DNA of 64,000 bases from Anolis sagrei (taxonomy: Eukaryota; Chordata; Lepidosauria; Squamata; Anolidae), in the NCBI RefSeq assembly GCF_037176765.1, contig NC_090022.1, positions 88,609,891-88,673,890 on the forward strand, given 5' to 3'. The position numbers were made by a program, and so were the translations under genes. A model generated the notes under the pieces. The model saw only the letters and a list, made by a program, of their open reading frames with translations, ran no database searches and was not told the DNA's origin. This document shows positions 11,491-24,070 of the stretch, piece by piece (positions within the stretch are counted from its first letter, which is position 1; each line of letters begins with the position of its first letter).

Positions 11491-13600
11491 GACCCTTAAG
11501 TGTGTAGGACTGTTCTAACTTTAATAGCTCACTGACAAAAATAGCTATGAAACTGTAAAAGCTATAAAACATCTCCTTATGAAGGTGACAGATCTGATTT
11601 TTATGCCTACACTATCATTTCCTAGTACATTTTTCAGTGTTTCCATTTCCTTTTATAATACCATTGTCTGTTTCCTTGCTGCCCACAGTTTTCCTATAAC
11701 TCATCTGCAGTAATTTGCAAAATAGACATTCCCGGTTATATGTTTGATGTAAATAATTCCTCTTGTGCTACAATATATTGGTTGCTTTGTATTCCTTCAA
11801 GCAGTTCCGTGAATATAAAGGCTTCACAGATTTCCCCCTTGGGATAAAGGCAAATATACCTTCAAACAATTCTGCCATTAAGCAGAGACAAGGTTTTGAC
11901 AAGATAGACATGGCATGGATATCCAGCCACAGTGTGTCAGAAACAGGTTTAGCTTCTGTGTTGTTTCAAGCCATCTCACGGCACGCTGCTGAATAATTAT
12001 TGAATAAAGGGTGCATTCCAGTTTGACTGAAAAGTCCCAGATTTGATTCCTGTTCTTTCTGATTTTATACCGGGTTAAAATGAACCGACCTGGGGAACTG
12101 GTATAAAAAGTATCTGATTGTATCAGAAGCTGTTGGAAAATATTCTGAGGTAAACAAAATGTATTGGGATCTCAAAAAATAAAGTTGGAAAGGTCAGTAA
12201 CAAGATCTGGGACTTTCTGGTCCAGGTGCAATGAGAACTACTCTCCAAGTATTACTTTTAATGACCTCCAAATGTGAAGATACTCACAGACTAAATGAAT
12301 TCAGGTCTGAAACTGTCTATTCACAAAGATCTGTAATGCTTTTTCTGTCTCTAGGAAGAGTCACAATTTATTTTGGTTCTTTATATGTATTTTGTGAAGT
12401 CTTCCCCACCCTCCAAGAAAAATGATGGGCAAAAAGTATGAATCTGGTTAGGGTGTTCCCAAAAAAAGTCTCCTTTGTTCTTCATATTATAAATGTTGTT
12501 TAGATTAAATGTCTCCAGGAATGCTCCAGCAGGTTCTGCACATTATTTGCAAACAGCAGCAAAGCTGGTGTGCTGCTTTTTGTGTGTGTGTGTGAAGATA
12601 CTTTGTTAAATGAACTTTCTTTCTCTTCCTCTCTCTCTTGCTTATTCAAAGCCATTTTAAAAATGGCAGTTTTAGTGATGAACACCAATCTAGAATTGGC
12701 AGAAAAGAAATGATCAACAGTAAGTCCTGCCAACTTCATTTCCTCCAAAGTGTGTTTGGGATTTCAGCCAGAGAGCCATAGACTTGATCCATGTTCATGT
12801 CTGTGCTTCAAGCAGAGCTGTTGAATCCTGTTCATTTAAGAGTTTGATTTTTAAGAAGTTTATCCTGGGATGACCTCAGCAAGAGTGGGGGGAGGACAAT
12901 TTCTTCCTTTTTCAGTACTGAATTGGCTTTATGGTAATCACACTGCTTACAATTATTGTTGTTGTGTGCCTTCGAGTTGTTATGGTGACCCTAAAGAAAA
13001 TCTAACAGCCAGCAAAAAAACAAACAAACAAAAAAACAAAAAAACAAAAAAACAAACCACAAAAACCCAAGAAAAAACACTCTTTTGAAAGCTAGGGGAC
13101 AACCATTTTATTCTGGAGGTTTTGGTTGTTGTTTTGCTTTTGCTGTTACTTCTGCCTGGTGTTTTGGAATGCATCCCTTTTACCCAAAAGCCACAATATA
13201 GCTTTGCTTTCAACGTGAGGAGCTGGAACCTCTGTAGGGCTCAGCAAATGTATTTCTAAGCAGGAGTAGAAGAGCAGAGATGAAACAACCAATGGTACAA
13301 TTTTGCAAAACATCTCCCCCCCCCCCCCCAAAGTTGATTCTGATTTTGCCTAGAAGCTCCACTTCTGTCCAAGAAGCCATCCTTGGAATCTTCATCTACA
13401 CATTTTAATCTGACACTCAAAACGCAGTTTTCTTCTTGGCAGCATTACAAGAGGGTTGTGCCTATGAAAACTGGGATGTTCCCAATATTATTACTGTTTA
13501 TTTTTCAGTTGACTTAAAATGTTGCCTCTATATAGTAATGAAGTGCCTTTAGTATGTGAATGAAGCCAGGTAAACTTTGGGCTTTCAAATTGTCTCCCCA
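11491..13600. other. Intergenic, mostly unrecognised
   Basis: Holds a GT run at 12579-12594, an S3 SINE scrap at about 12957-13005, an (ACAAAA)n stretch at 13012-13070 and a C run at 13316-13330. No gene seen. Confidence 0.4.
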
Positions 13601-13624
13601 TCCCACCTGCCATACAGCTGTCAG

Positions 13625-13815
13625 GAGACCGGAAGCTTGCATTCCCATTTCCATTTTCCAATGACAGGAAAGAAGATTCCACCTAAACATTAGGAATACC
13701 TTCATGACGGTAAGAGCTGTTTACATTAGGAGTGGAATAGGCTTCCCCATAGAGTGGCTGAGTCTCCCTCTCTGGAAGTTTTTAAGCAGAAGATGGATGG
13801 TCATCTGTTGGGAGT
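13625..13815 (+). repeat. CR1 LINE 3' end
   Basis: GAAGATTCCACCTAAACATT, AGGAATACCTTCATGACGGT, CTCTGGAAGTTTTTAAGCAG, ATGGATGGTCATCTGTTGG: CR1 3' region before the terminal octamers. Confidence 0.75.
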
Positions 13816-13825
13816 TTTCTTTTTT

Positions 13826-14530
13826 TAAAAAAAAAATATTAAGATTTTAACACACTAAATGAATAATGGAAATAATAATAACAACAACATGTTACACATG
13901 GAAAGTGGGAGAACAATATGTATAGGAAAGTAGGAATTTTATAGAAGAGAAAAAAGCAAAAGAAAAATCCAAAAAATAAAAAATAAAAATGTTGACTTCT
14001 GTTCTTCTCCCTTAATCTATTCAAAACATTTTATCTCTCATTATACAAAAGTTATTCTTCCTCATATTGATAAAAATTCATCCTTGATCTTATTTATTTC
14101 TCCTTGTTTATATAATCTTCAAATACTGTCCAGTTCATTCTTCTAATTCCCTCTTCTTTATTCTGTTTTAATAAAAAAAAAGTCAGTTTGCCCATATCCT
14201 TAATTTCTATTATTTTGTCTATCCATTGCATTTTGGAAGGAATCATGTCTAATTTCCAAAATTTGGCAAAGGTCATTCTTCTCGCTGTTACAAAAAAAGT
14301 AAATAATTTGACCATATTGGGATCTTTGAATAATTCTGAATCGAACATTCCTAATAGATAGAATTCTGGTTTCATTGGGAAGTCCTTTTTCAGAATTTTT
14401 TTACATTCATTATGAACCATTTTCCAATATTTTGCTGCTCTTTCACAAATCCACTACACATGGTAATATGAACCTTCTTGTAGTTTGCACTTCCAACATT
14501 TATTATCAACATTTTATACATTATGCAAGA
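13826..14530 (-). repeat. L1 LINE ORF2 C-terminus and 3' UTR
   Basis: On the minus strand: a decayed CWKC...GSYYHVW zinc-knuckle region, then MKPEFYLLGMFD, LFTFFVTARRMTFAKFWKL, IPSKMQWIDKI, and an A/T-rich 3' UTR ending at the A-run near 13830. It is the same family as the L1 at 55880. Confidence 0.85.
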
Positions 14531-14591
14531 ACACACAATCAAATAATTTCTAACAGATGGCCAATCACTCTCTGGAAAAGAACTTTATATG

Positions 14592-14976
14592 CTCATGTAT
14601 GAGTCTAGAAAATCAACCCAAAAGTATTAGGTCAACATGTCCAAGGATCAATGTAACTCTTATAAAAAAGAAACTATCTTTGAGCAAACTGGCAAAACGA
14701 TAGAGTTTAATCCATCATAGGAGAACCTAAAAGAAGCATTGGATTGGCCCCTTTTCTAGTTTCCACCACTGCTTCTGACCTTTTTTTAATGCCTGGCTGG
14801 GAAAATGGCAGCAGAAGCCAGGGGCAACTGATCCCTTAAGACAGCACCAGTGCTTTCACCTGTCCACAAAATAACCTTTGATTTATCCATGAGTCACATT
14901 AAAATCCATAATTTGGGTCCCAAAATGTACTGTCAATTTATACATGAGATTGACTTATACACGAGTAAGTAGGGTA
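14592..14976. mobile_element. Mariner/Tigger-like MITE
   Basis: Ends with TGACTTATACACGAGTAAGT next to TA and begins CATGTATGAGTCTAGAAAAT, which is partly complementary. A non-coding interior with GGGAAAATGGCAGCAGAAGC is typical of this old squamate family. Confidence 0.45.
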
Positions 14977-16060
14977 AGCACACTGGCAATTGCCAGGGAA
15001 CTGGCATAAATGCTAACCATCCATTCAAATTCTCTGTTGTGAAAAAGAGGGAAACTGGGCTTGGTGAAGGAACAACCTTTCCTCCAGAGGTTGCTCAGCA
15101 TCAAGGGGCTTGGAGAGATTTTTGGAAGGGCAAGTTCATTGAGAGAGATTTCCAAAGCATTCATTCCTTTAGATAATGGAAGTACAAAGTTCATCCTCAA
15201 CACATGTTGTTTCTCCACATGGCAGGGATTTTTCACTGTCAGATCTCTGCTGGCATCTTCTGTCCCTAGTGTTAAGCAAATAAATACTTAAAAGAGAAAA
15301 TGGGCCTACAGCAGTGGGTGCCCATAGTGCGCGTAGCCAAGGTTCATTAAAAATAACATTAACTAAGATGCCTTCAAAGATGGAAAACTGTAAACAATCC
15401 CTTAATGGCATACTTAGAATTCACTTTATCAACCTTCCCAAATTGAACAGATCATTAATTTACTAGTTCTCCATTTTTAAAAGCAGCTTGTTATTTTAAG
15501 AGCTGGGTGGGTTTTGGAAGTATGACAACTTCTGTTTAATATCTTCTTGTGCGCACTGTGACAAGCTATGGAAAGAGCCGCTCTGGCATTTGTATGTGAG
15601 ACAATGGAGTTTTTATCTCTTAGGATTGCAAGAAGTGTGCCTTCTCATCATGGCAAGGTTTGCAGGGCTCATTTTTTGACCTAATGGGGACACATTTTGG
15701 TAGAAATCCAGTTTAGATCTTGGACAGGCAGCAAAGATGAAAGCATTTCAGAAAACAAGACCAAAAAGTAAGTGCAGGGAGACAATGGGGCTAAGGCATT
15801 ACTTGCACTTTGGAGGCAGGTTTTGGGCCAATATGCGTGCTACTCCCGAGTAATACATTCTGTGCTGGTATGGCAGTGCCAGGAGATTTGTATTCCTTTT
15901 CTTGAACTGCTAGTTTGCATGAATCTATTTAAGCCACGCATTTTGCAATAAGGAAGCTTCCCTCAGGTTGCAATCATAGGGCCAACAACTTGGCAATCAT
16001 CATTAGAGCCTTTAGATCCGCCCCTTTCCAAAGTTTTGAAGAGAAAAGGGGACTTTTAGT
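14977..16060. other. Intergenic, nothing recognised
   Basis: Several short open frames overlap on both strands at 14955-15411. None has a recognisable domain. Confidence 0.35.
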
Positions 16061-16620
16061 TCAGTCTCACAATTTGGAGCCTCACAGCAGGACGTGTGGG
16101 CTTTTCTCTGTCCCACCTGCAAAAAGCTTCACTTCTTACAGCTTTTGCTAGGGGGAAAAGGAAAACCTCTACAGTTTTGCTGGGGAGTAAAGATACAGTT
16201 CCACAGCTTTGCTGGGGGAATACAGCCAGCTTTGCTGGAAAATAAAGGAATGGTTCCATGGCCTTTGTGGGGCAAATCTACAGGACACCAGCTTGGCAGA
16301 TCTACAGCAACCAACGCCTGGTAAGGGACCACTTGGGCTATTCATAACTCAGCTTGGAGCAGGGAGTTGGGGCCTCATGCCAGCAGGGTAAAGAAAGATT
16401 GCCAAAGGAGGGGTCGGAAGGTTTCCCTAAAGAGGAAAGGAACAGTTTATCAAGGAGTTGCCTGTCCCTTGTTGGCAGATCGAGAAAACTACCAGTTTTT
16501 CAAAATTATAAAGCATTTAATTCGTTTGTTCGAAGATTTAAGCCTTAATAAAGAACTTTGTGGAACCTATTTTGAGTCTCTACAGAACTTTGTGTTGCCC
16601 TTTAGCTGAGGCACCCCTTC
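16061..16620 (+). repeat. Degenerate tandem repeat with LTR-like 3' part
   Basis: From 16130 to 16250 a unit with AC(A)GCTTTGCTGGGGG recurs about four times with decay. Downstream lie AATAAAGAACTTTGTGGAAC (16547-16566) and ACAGAACTTTGTGTTGCCC, resembling the R-U5 part of a retroelement LTR. No matching second LTR is present; if it is such an element it is an old fossil. Confidence 0.3.
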
Positions 16621-17235
16621 GTCATGTTGGGCATACAGAAAGCACATCCTGTAAACAGACATTGTCATAGGCCCAGAGCGCGACAGCACACATTCAGAGG
16701 TGCAATATATATCTATTCCCCTCTCCTTCCCAAATTTTTTACTAGTCTTGAAAAAGTTCATTTTTGAGCAGTAGTCCCTTCATGCCTGCGAAACAACAGA
16801 TATTGAGTAGGATAACAGTTGGACTGTTTCTTCAAAATGCTTCTGACAATAAGAGAACTTCTATTTTTGGTTCTGATTTTTATTATTGGATACTGTTGAT
16901 GGTGGTCAAACTAGTCTGGCTGTAAGTCTACATTTATGTATTAAAGTTTTTGTTTTTTTTCATCATTCTTGTATGTGCATTTCTTTGAATCTGCCAGGGG
17001 AAAAACTTCATTATAGTTCATTCCATTGCATGTAGGGAATCCCATCACATCACATCACAATACATTGCATTACATTGCATGGCTTTAAATATGCACCTTT
17101 ATTAAAATATATAATGTATTTCTTTATTCAGTTCTTTAATAGACTTGTAAATAATTATCACCTATGCAAAAATGACCCTTCTGAACCATTTAATCTGTCT
17201 GTCTAATCTGTCATCATCATCATCATCATCATCAT
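16621..17235. other. Intergenic with short tandem repeats
   Basis: Pentamer-like CATCACATCACATCAC and TACATTGCAT repeats at 17041-17080, and a (TCA)n run at 17211-17235. No gene seen. Confidence 0.45.
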
Positions 17236-17527
17236 GTTGTTGTGGTTGTGGTTGTTCCTTCATTCAGTCGTTTCCGACTCTTCGTGACCTCATGGACCAG
17301 TCCACGCCAGAGCTCCCTGTCGACCATCACCTCCCCCAGTTCCTTTCAGAGTCAAGCCAGTCACTTCAAGGATGCCATCCATCCATCTTGCCCTTGGTTG
17401 GCCCCTCTTCCTTTTTTCTTCCATTTCCTCATCATGATTGTCTTCTCTAAGCTTTCCTGTCTCCTCAGGATGTGGCCAAAGTACTTCAACTTTGTCTCTA
17501 ATATTCAACTTTGTCTCTAATATCATC
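17236..17527 (-). repeat. BovB (RTE) LINE 3' end
   Basis: Antisense 3' end: GTTGTTGTGG..., CAGTCGTTTCCGACTCTTCG, TCATGGACCAGTCCACGCCA, GATGCCATCCATCCATCTTG, CAGGATGTGGCCAAAGTACT. A 20-bp unit is duplicated in tandem at the inner end (about 17485-17525). Confidence 0.9.
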
Positions 17528-17789
17528 ATTATGTTCTTCCACAATTTTGCAGTTTCTCTTTACATTGCTGTCAAATTAAACAGACATTTCAAAAATACAT
17601 GTTATTGTCCCATGTGATATGTTCATAGCCATTTTAATAATATAATTTAGCCTATAATCCATTCAGGTATACATCTGTTGAGGAAGTGTGTGTGTGTGTG
17701 CGCGCCTTCAAATCACCATTGACTTATGGCAACACTATGATATCTGGTCCCATTAGATAGATTGACATAGACATCTTCATCATACTGGA

Positions 17790-17939
17790 GAATGAATCCA
17801 CTTTAAATCCAGTTGCTGCCTCCTGCAAAATTCTGGGGTTTGTGGTTTAGGGAGAGCTTTTAACAGCCTCTCTGAACTACAAACCCCAGAATTCTGCAGG
17901 AGACAGAAACTGGATTTAAAGTGGATTTATTCTCTAGTG
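17790..17939. mobile_element. Fold-back MITE family B
   Basis: Near-complete inverted repeat: ACTGGAGAATGAATCCACTT...AATTCTGGGGTTTGTGGTTT on the left mirrors ACTACAAACCCCAGAATTCT...AAGTGGATTTATTCTCTAGT on the right. A hAT element is inserted exactly at its right end. Confidence 0.75.
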
Positions 17940-18667
17940 CAGCGTTTCTCAACCTGGGGGTTGGGACCCCGGGAGGGGGTCACAAGGGGGTTTCAGAGGG
18001 GTCACCAAAGATCACCAGAAAACATATTTCTGATGGTCTTAGGAACCCCATTGGCAGAGAAGGCTGAAGATATCTCCACCTATCCGTCTCTTCCTTTTTG
18101 GAAACAGAGGGCAAATCCTCTCAGCAAAGGCCCTCTTCTGCTGTGATTGGCTGGCCTCTCAGCTGGCCTCTCAGCCAAGGGGAGGGCTGTTTCTGAGACT
18201 CAAAGTGGGGAGGGGGGAGCAGGCGTGCTCGGCATATAGCAGCGTGGTGCACACGTGCAGGAGAGGGAGAGAGTGTGATGCTGAAGGGAGACTCATGCCA
18301 GCAAGCCCTTCTAAGGCATGGGAGTTCTGTATGCCAAGTTTGGTTCAATTCCATCATTGATGGAGTTCAGAATGCTCTTTGATTGTAGGTGAACTATAAA
18401 TCCCAGCTACTACAACTCCCAAATGACAAAATCAACCCCCTCCCCAACCCCACCAGTATTCAAATTTGGGCGTATCAGGTATTTGTCCAAATTTGGTCCA
18501 GTGAATAAAAATACATCCTGCATATCAGATATTTAGATTACGATTCACATCAGTAGCAAAATTACAGTTATGAAGCAGCAACAAAAATAATTTTATAGTT
18601 GTGGGGTCACCACCACATGAGGAACTGTATTAAAGGGCCGCGGCATTAGGAAAGTTGAGAAACACTA
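17940..18667 (+). mobile_element. Non-autonomous hAT transposon, 728 bp, with 8-bp TSD
   Basis: Left end CAGCGTTTCTCAACCTGGGG, right end AAGTTGAGAAACACTA. Flanks are CTCTAGTG (17932-17939) and CTCTAATG (18668-18675), 7 of 8 matching. The interior has no transposase. Its stretch at 18319-18410 (GGTTCAATTCC, TCTTTGATTGTAGGTGAACT) is shared in inverse orientation with the hAT element at 49887. Confidence 0.85.
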
Positions 18668-18675
18668 CTCTAATG

Positions 18676-20415
18676 TGATGAAGTAGTATGACTATACAGA
18701 AATTATATCCAGGGTACATTGTAATAGCATTCATTATTATTATTCATCCATGCATCAAGTTTTATGGCCCTATCCCACAAGGGGGGAGAAGTGGGGGAAA
18801 CTGTCTTATCGTTTATCTTCACTTTAAAGACAGAGCGCATCAAACTATGCAGGACGGCTTCTGGGGGATTTCGCCTTCAAATGGAGACTTGTGAAACCAG
18901 GGAGGAACTGACTCTACTGCTCTCTCCGTGCATAGAATCAGCTGAAACCAAATATTTAAGGTGGGATGGGAACTATTGTTAAATTCTCAGTTCTCTTTGA
19001 AAACAGAAGGCAACTGAACACTACACTTAGAAGATGATTCCTTGTGGGATGAGCTATAACTCTACAGGATGAACCAGCATTTTGGGGCAACATCTCTTGG
19101 CAGTTATCAGTTTAGGAGAAACAACCAAGGGTGTTATCACATTGCCATCCTTGCTTATGTGTGGCTGTAGAGCTGTCTTGTTCTTGGCTCTATCTGACCT
19201 CCTTTTATTCTCTGTTTTCACCCACATAGCTTGTCAGCTGTCTAGTGAAAATAAGTCATGGCAGAGGGGTTAACTACTTCTTCTCTCCAATCAAACAAAG
19301 CTGTTAACTGTAACTCCATTTAGGGTTCAGTAGAAGTAACTTTCCAACTGGTTTCTGCCATTTCATGTCTGAGGAAGTTCATTCCTGGTCTTGCTAGTAG
19401 CCCTCTCTTGATTACTATTGTGAAGGCATTTTAAAATCTTATTTACATTCCAGAACATCTGGCATTTAAACCAGATGGGAGCCAATGTCAGTCTTAATGA
19501 TTCTGAAAAATAGAGATACATATTCTAACAGGGCCAACTGCCTGAATTAGTTCTTATGCCATTTCTCATATACTCTGTAGTGCTATGTGATGAAGTCAGT
19601 TCACATGTTCATCTAAAAGATATTAAGTTCTGAGAAATCAAGTGATAAATGGGGCTGTGAGACAGAAGCCTTTTCCCAATTTCACCCCAATCTATATGAC
19701 TTCCACCATCAAATGTTGAACTCCAAATGTTGTTATTCCAGTACTGTTTAGAGTACATTTACCCTCTCTGTCTTCTTAATACAGGTGAGTTCTTGTAAAG
19801 CTGTGGCTGGCATAACACAATGTCTGGTGCGACTTGTCAAAAGAGCATGGCAGGCATTTCATTACTGCGACAAAATACAGAGCACACTGCATGGATTTGT
19901 GGATGGGAATCAAACAGGTGGGGATTACAAATATTTAACAGGGCAGGCTAAACTAATACAATACCAGACATCATGCCAGATAGCAGGGAAATAAAATTGA
20001 ATTGCATCCTGGCAGACACAATGTTACATGTAAGAAAAAAGGGCCATGTGCACAGTTATTAGAAATATGTTTGCTATGCAAAATAGAAGAAGTGCTATTA
20101 AGATGAGATAACAAAGTAAGAACTGCATTTACCATTGATGGTGGACACCAAACAATATAAAGTGGTATCACATTTTCTATGACCATAGATTCAACTAACC
20201 ATGCCTAGAAAATATTCAAACATAAATGCATTCAAATAAGTCTTGATTCTGCTGCATCCTGATGTTGAACACTGTTCTGATGTGTGGTCTTATCCTTTGA
20301 TAGCCTCCTCTCATTTCTCAGATCCTCAGGCTATCAATTGTTTGAGTTGTTCACAATTTTATATAAAGGGTGCCATTTTACTATGCCATACAATAGCCCA
20401 ACCAGCTATGCAGAA
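18676..20415. other. Intergenic, nothing recognised
   Basis: AT-rich DNA with only short open frames (under 75 codons) and no repeat identified with confidence. Confidence 0.4.
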
Positions 20416-20490
20416 GAACATTAGCTTCCATGGATTTTGGTTTCTATATGGGATCCTAAAACCAAACTGCAGTGGATATCGAGGACCCAC
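20416..20490. repeat. Tigger/MER2-like fragment
   Basis: TCCATGGATTTTGGTTTCTA, GGGATCCTAAAACCAAACTG, GGATATCGAGGACCCACTGT then A/T: the terminal part of a Tigger-type MITE. Confidence 0.5.
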
Positions 20491-20502
20491 TGTATTAAAT
20501 TA

Positions 20503-20620
20503 GCTTTAAAAAAATTATTTATATTCTACCCTATCCCCTCAAGGAGGACTCAGGGCGGATTCCAACACACAACGGCAAACATTCAATGGCTTTATAAACA
20601 GACAAATATTAACATAATAA
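20503..20620 (-). repeat. L2-like LINE 3' end
   Basis: ATTTATATTCTACCCTATCC, CCTCAAGGAGGACTCAGGGC, GGATTCCAACACACAACGGC, the antisense of the L2 3' UTR; a similar copy lies at 28420. Confidence 0.65.
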
Positions 20621-21156
20621 TCCCAGAGGAATTTCATTTCACAGTGAAACATATTAAGAAACCCATTACAACACTGCTCAAAGGTTTCCAGAAAAAGATT
20701 GCTAGACAATAATCCTAGACCTGCCATGTGTAGACAATGTTGTTCAGCAAACATGCAAACTGAGCCACAGGTTATTGTTTTATTATTATTTGTAACTCCC
20801 ATTATTGAGTGTGGCTGTGATTTCTGAGAATTGTAGCACAAAAAGTAATGTCTTTGAGCATGTTGAACTTGACTTTTTTTTCACATCCAGAGATGACTGT
20901 GGAGGTGACCGGATACATTTTGTTTGAATCTATTTAGGATTAGTATCCTCCTTTTTCTTTCTGCATAGGACGGCCGTGGTGGAAGCTAGTATTCTTCTGC
21001 ATAGTTGGTTGGTCTACAAGTATACAGACAGATGACCTTTCAAATAACTCTCACGTTCAGAAGCAACAGATCAATATAGCTTATGCTCAGAATTTAAACA
21101 AGATGAAGCAGATGCAAGATGCTACAATAGTGATTAAATGACAAATGTTGAACTAA
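20621..21156. other. Intergenic, nothing recognised
   Basis: No gene or clear repeat. Poly-T at about 20872-20881. Confidence 0.35.
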
Positions 21157-21286
21157 GGCCCCTTCTGCACAGATGTACAAAATCCACATTCAACTGGATT
21201 ATATGGCAGATGACCCATTTCAAAGCAGATATTGTCGATTATTTGCCTTGATATTCTGGGGTTATATGGCTGTGTGGAAGGACCCA
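21157..21286. mobile_element. Fold-back MITE family A
   Basis: GGCCCCTTCTGCACAGATGT on the left and GGCTGTGTGGAAGGACCC on the right, with GCCTTGATATTCTGGGGTTA between them. The arms are diverged. Confidence 0.7.
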
Positions 21287-21334
21287 GAGTGAAATGGGAG
21301 AAAATATTTTAAAGGCACATGTTGTAGGGGTGAT

Positions 21335-21425
21335 TTGAATGCAATATTCGTGCTTCTTGGCAGGGGGTTGGACTGGATGGCCCATGAGGTCCCTTCCAAC
21401 TGTTTGATTCTATGACTATGACAAT
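21335..21425 (+). repeat. CR1 LINE extreme 3' end
   Basis: TGCTTCTTGGCAGGGGGTTG, GACTGGATGGCCCATGAGGT, then TTTGATTCTATGACTATGAC, the octamer-type CR1 tail. Confidence 0.8.
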
Positions 21426-22382
21426 GGCCCTGTTTAGTTCTATTCTCTCTAGTCTGACCCTCAGCTTCACAGAAGTGGACATGGAAAAGTTGTATTGTTG
21501 AAGGCTTGTCGAATCAATGAAAAAGTTGATTATAAGGCCTAATACACTTCACTGAGTTCAGCTACACTGTAGAAAATGCAATTTTTAATTTTCCTAACAG
21601 TTTCTATTATTATTATGATAGACCTGGAATGATCACAAGAAGGTTTGTTTTGTAAGCCATCGCTGAAGTATGCAAGTAAACCTAATTTTGATGTACTTCA
21701 GATTTACTATTTGTACAATAGAATACTAATCGTTCCCATAGAAGATATGCTTTGTTAACTTTTGCTATGAAAAGGAACAAAATAGTCTTGATGTTGAACT
21801 CTGGATAAAAATAAGCCTGTAGACTCTGGAATGCACAAATAATGGAAAACAGGTACTTTTCAGGGCAGTATTCTTTGTTGTAAACATTAGAGCTTACTGC
21901 ATTCTGTAGTTACCCCTTAAAATACCTCTGAACGAGCTAATTAGCTTTAGGAAAAGCAAAGGCATTGCTTGGAAACTTCATAAGAGATTTGAGAAAGAGC
22001 TGGCTTGTCAGTTCTTGTGTTTAAAGAGGAATGATTCCAGCATACCTGCGATCCCTGGTGTTTGTATCTATCAGCCATCTGGTTTAAATAATGATTTCCG
22101 GATATGAATAATTAAGCAAATAGCAGCTGAACGCCATGTTGTCTGTATAGCCTCAATGCAATCAAAACCTTTACAGAAATCCACACAGCCTTGCCCACAA
22201 TTGAAATAAATGCTACATGACGTCAACTCTTAACCTAATGCATGATTTGTCCCCCTCCCATTTATTCAGTGCCTAGCTCATCATGAGCTACAGTACAACC
22301 CCCTTGCCTATGAACTCAACATCTACAGTTTTGTTCATCAACACTTCAACACCCCATCTCCAAAATGTCTGTGGGTCTAGAT
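21426..22382. other. Intergenic, nothing recognised
   Basis: No gene and no identifiable repeat. The AT-rich part at 21870-22160 looks single-copy. Confidence 0.35.
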
Positions 22383-22470
22383 CGGGGGTTCTCAAACTTT
22401 CTCAGTCATGGAGCCCTTTTTGAAGTAAACATTTCTGGAGCCCCTTTATTAATTAGCACATATTTTCCCT
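22383..22470 (+). repeat. hAT transposon left-end fragment
   Basis: CGGGGGTTCTCAAACTTTCT, CAGTCATGGAGCCCTTTTTG, TTCTGGAGCCCCTTTATTAA: the left end of a hAT-like family. No matching right end was found. Confidence 0.55.
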
Positions 22471-22849
22471 CTCTTTTGCTCTTGCAAAGCTTATAGGTGA
22501 GCACCTGAGAATACTAGAAATTCAAGAGTTGCAGCCCCTTCAGCAAAACTGCAAGATATTTGAGGAGGAGAAAACCCCTTCTTTAAGAGCTCTCCCAACG
22601 GGATCCTCCCCACACTTTTTCATTCTGTCTTTCTGTCTTGCAGAATGAAACTGTGGATGAATTTAGGGTTGCCTCCCTTCTACTTCACATGTCTTTCAAG
22701 GTTGTAAAGTCTTCTCACTTGGGGACTAGATCTCCCAGGCTGGATCTACACTGCCCCATATCCCAGGATCTGATCTGATTGTTCCTGACAAACAATTGGA
22801 CACATACTTTATAATTACTTTCACATAAGGGTGAGAACAAATTGGCAGA
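22471..22849. other. Intergenic with a MITE family A scrap
   Basis: GGCTGGATCTACACTGCCCC at about 22738-22757 is a family A fragment; the rest is unassigned. Confidence 0.4.
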
Positions 22850-23052
22850 AAGACTTGCAGCCTCATCATATTAAGGCTTTGATGTGGGCAGCCCCATTCT
22901 TCTTGCACAAACAGAATTCTGGGAAATGTAGTTTGGGAAAGCGAGGACATTTGTGGCAGAGAATTCAAAAGCCCCCCCCCCCAGTACATTTCCCAGAATT
23001 CTGCTTGTTTCAGAAATGCGAAGCTATCTACATTAAAGCCTCAATGTGATGA
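22850..23052. mobile_element. Fold-back MITE, family B relative
   Basis: ATTAAGGCTTTGATGTGGGC...CAGAATTCTGGGAAATGTAG on the left mirrors ACATTTCCCAGAATTCTGCT...ACATTAAAGCCTCAATGTGA on the right. A C run at 22972-22982 lies near the loop. Confidence 0.7.
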
Positions 23053-23246
23053 GGATGTTGGGAGTGCTATGATTCGACTAGAATTTCTATGTCTTCATCC
23101 TGTGAAATCCTGAAGTTTGGACCTTGGTCAAAAACACTACAGGAGAGTTCAAAAAGCCCTTCCCTAAAATACAATCAGAGGATTCCATGGGACATCATCA
23201 TAGCAGTTAAAATGGAATCAGTGTGCTATGTAATATGAGAGAGTCC

Positions 23247-23422
23247 ACTCAGTCCTATCACACTACACTGTTGTACTACAATCATTCCACCTTAACTGCC
23301 ATGGCCACAGCGCATGGAATCCTAGGATTTGCAGTCTAGGGAGAGGCATTCAGAATTTGCATTCCAGATGACAATGCCCAGAATTCCACACAATGTTGCC
23401 ATGGCAATTAAAGTGCTGTAAT
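23247..23422. mobile_element. Fold-back MITE family B
   Basis: ACACTACACTGTTGTACTAC, TTAACTGCCATGGCCACAGC on the left; TGTTGCCATGGCAATTAAAG, TGCTGTAATAGCACTATAGC on the right. The arms are about 80 bp each and diverged. Confidence 0.7.
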
Positions 23423-23458
23423 AGCACTATAGCAGAGCAAAGGGATAAGGACAACAGA

Positions 23459-23460
23459 AT

Positions 23461-23495
<35 letters not shown>
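23459..23495 (+). repeat. (CAA)n microsatellite
   Basis: About 12 AAC units just before the R4-like LINE fragment. Confidence 0.9.
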
Positions 23496-23499
23496 ATAA

Positions 23500-24070
23500 C
23501 AGTAATAAAAAAGGAGCAGCCCAAGAACAAGCCATTAGAGTCAATGCCATCAAAGCCAGAATTGAAAAGTCGATGACAGATCCCAAATGTAGACTCTGCA
23601 AGGAAGCAGATGAAACAATAGATCACATCCTCAGCTACTGCAAGAAGATTGCGCAGCCAGACTACAAGCAGAGGCATAACACCATTGCTCAGATGATTCA
23701 TTGGAACACCATCTGCATGCAACAAAGAACTGGTGGGATCACAAGCCTGAAAAAGTTACAGAAAGTAAACACGTCAAACTCCTCTGGGACTTCTGAATTC
23801 AGACAGAGTTTTGGAGCATAATACTCCTGACCTCACGATTGTGATAAAAAACAAAGTATGGATTGTCGATGTTGCAATCCCAGGTGACAGCATACTGTAG
23901 TAAACGTGGTCCCTGGATAGAAATGTCAAGAAAGCAGGCCACTCAGAAGATCTGGAAGTCTAGAGTAAGCATGGCCATAGATACACGGGATACACAGGCC
24001 ATAGATGAAGATTTCTCTAGAAAGATAAGTGTTATTCCGCACCTACATTTCCAAGACCTTTACTGTTAAT
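23500..24070 (+). repeat. R4/R2-like LINE C-terminal region
   Basis: Open at 23520-23820: AIRVNAIKARIEKSMTDPK, CRLCKEADETIDHILSYC with a CCHC-type zinc knuckle, then YKQRHNTIAQMIHWN. This is the region before the restriction-like endonuclease in R2/R4-clade LINEs. Further on, VDVAIPGDS-like and ...ISVIPHL.FQDLYC remnants appear in shifted frames. A degraded LINE, not a host gene. Confidence 0.75.

Noticed and set aside
22375-22731. Octamers GTCTAGAT and GACTAGAT around a hAT-like left end
   Set aside because: The right boundary shows no inverted repeat matching CGGGGGTTCTCAAAC, so the octamer match may be chance.
23350-23821. Open frames with poly-Thr or poly-Val
   Set aside because: A translated (CAA)n repeat joined to an R4-like LINE remnant.
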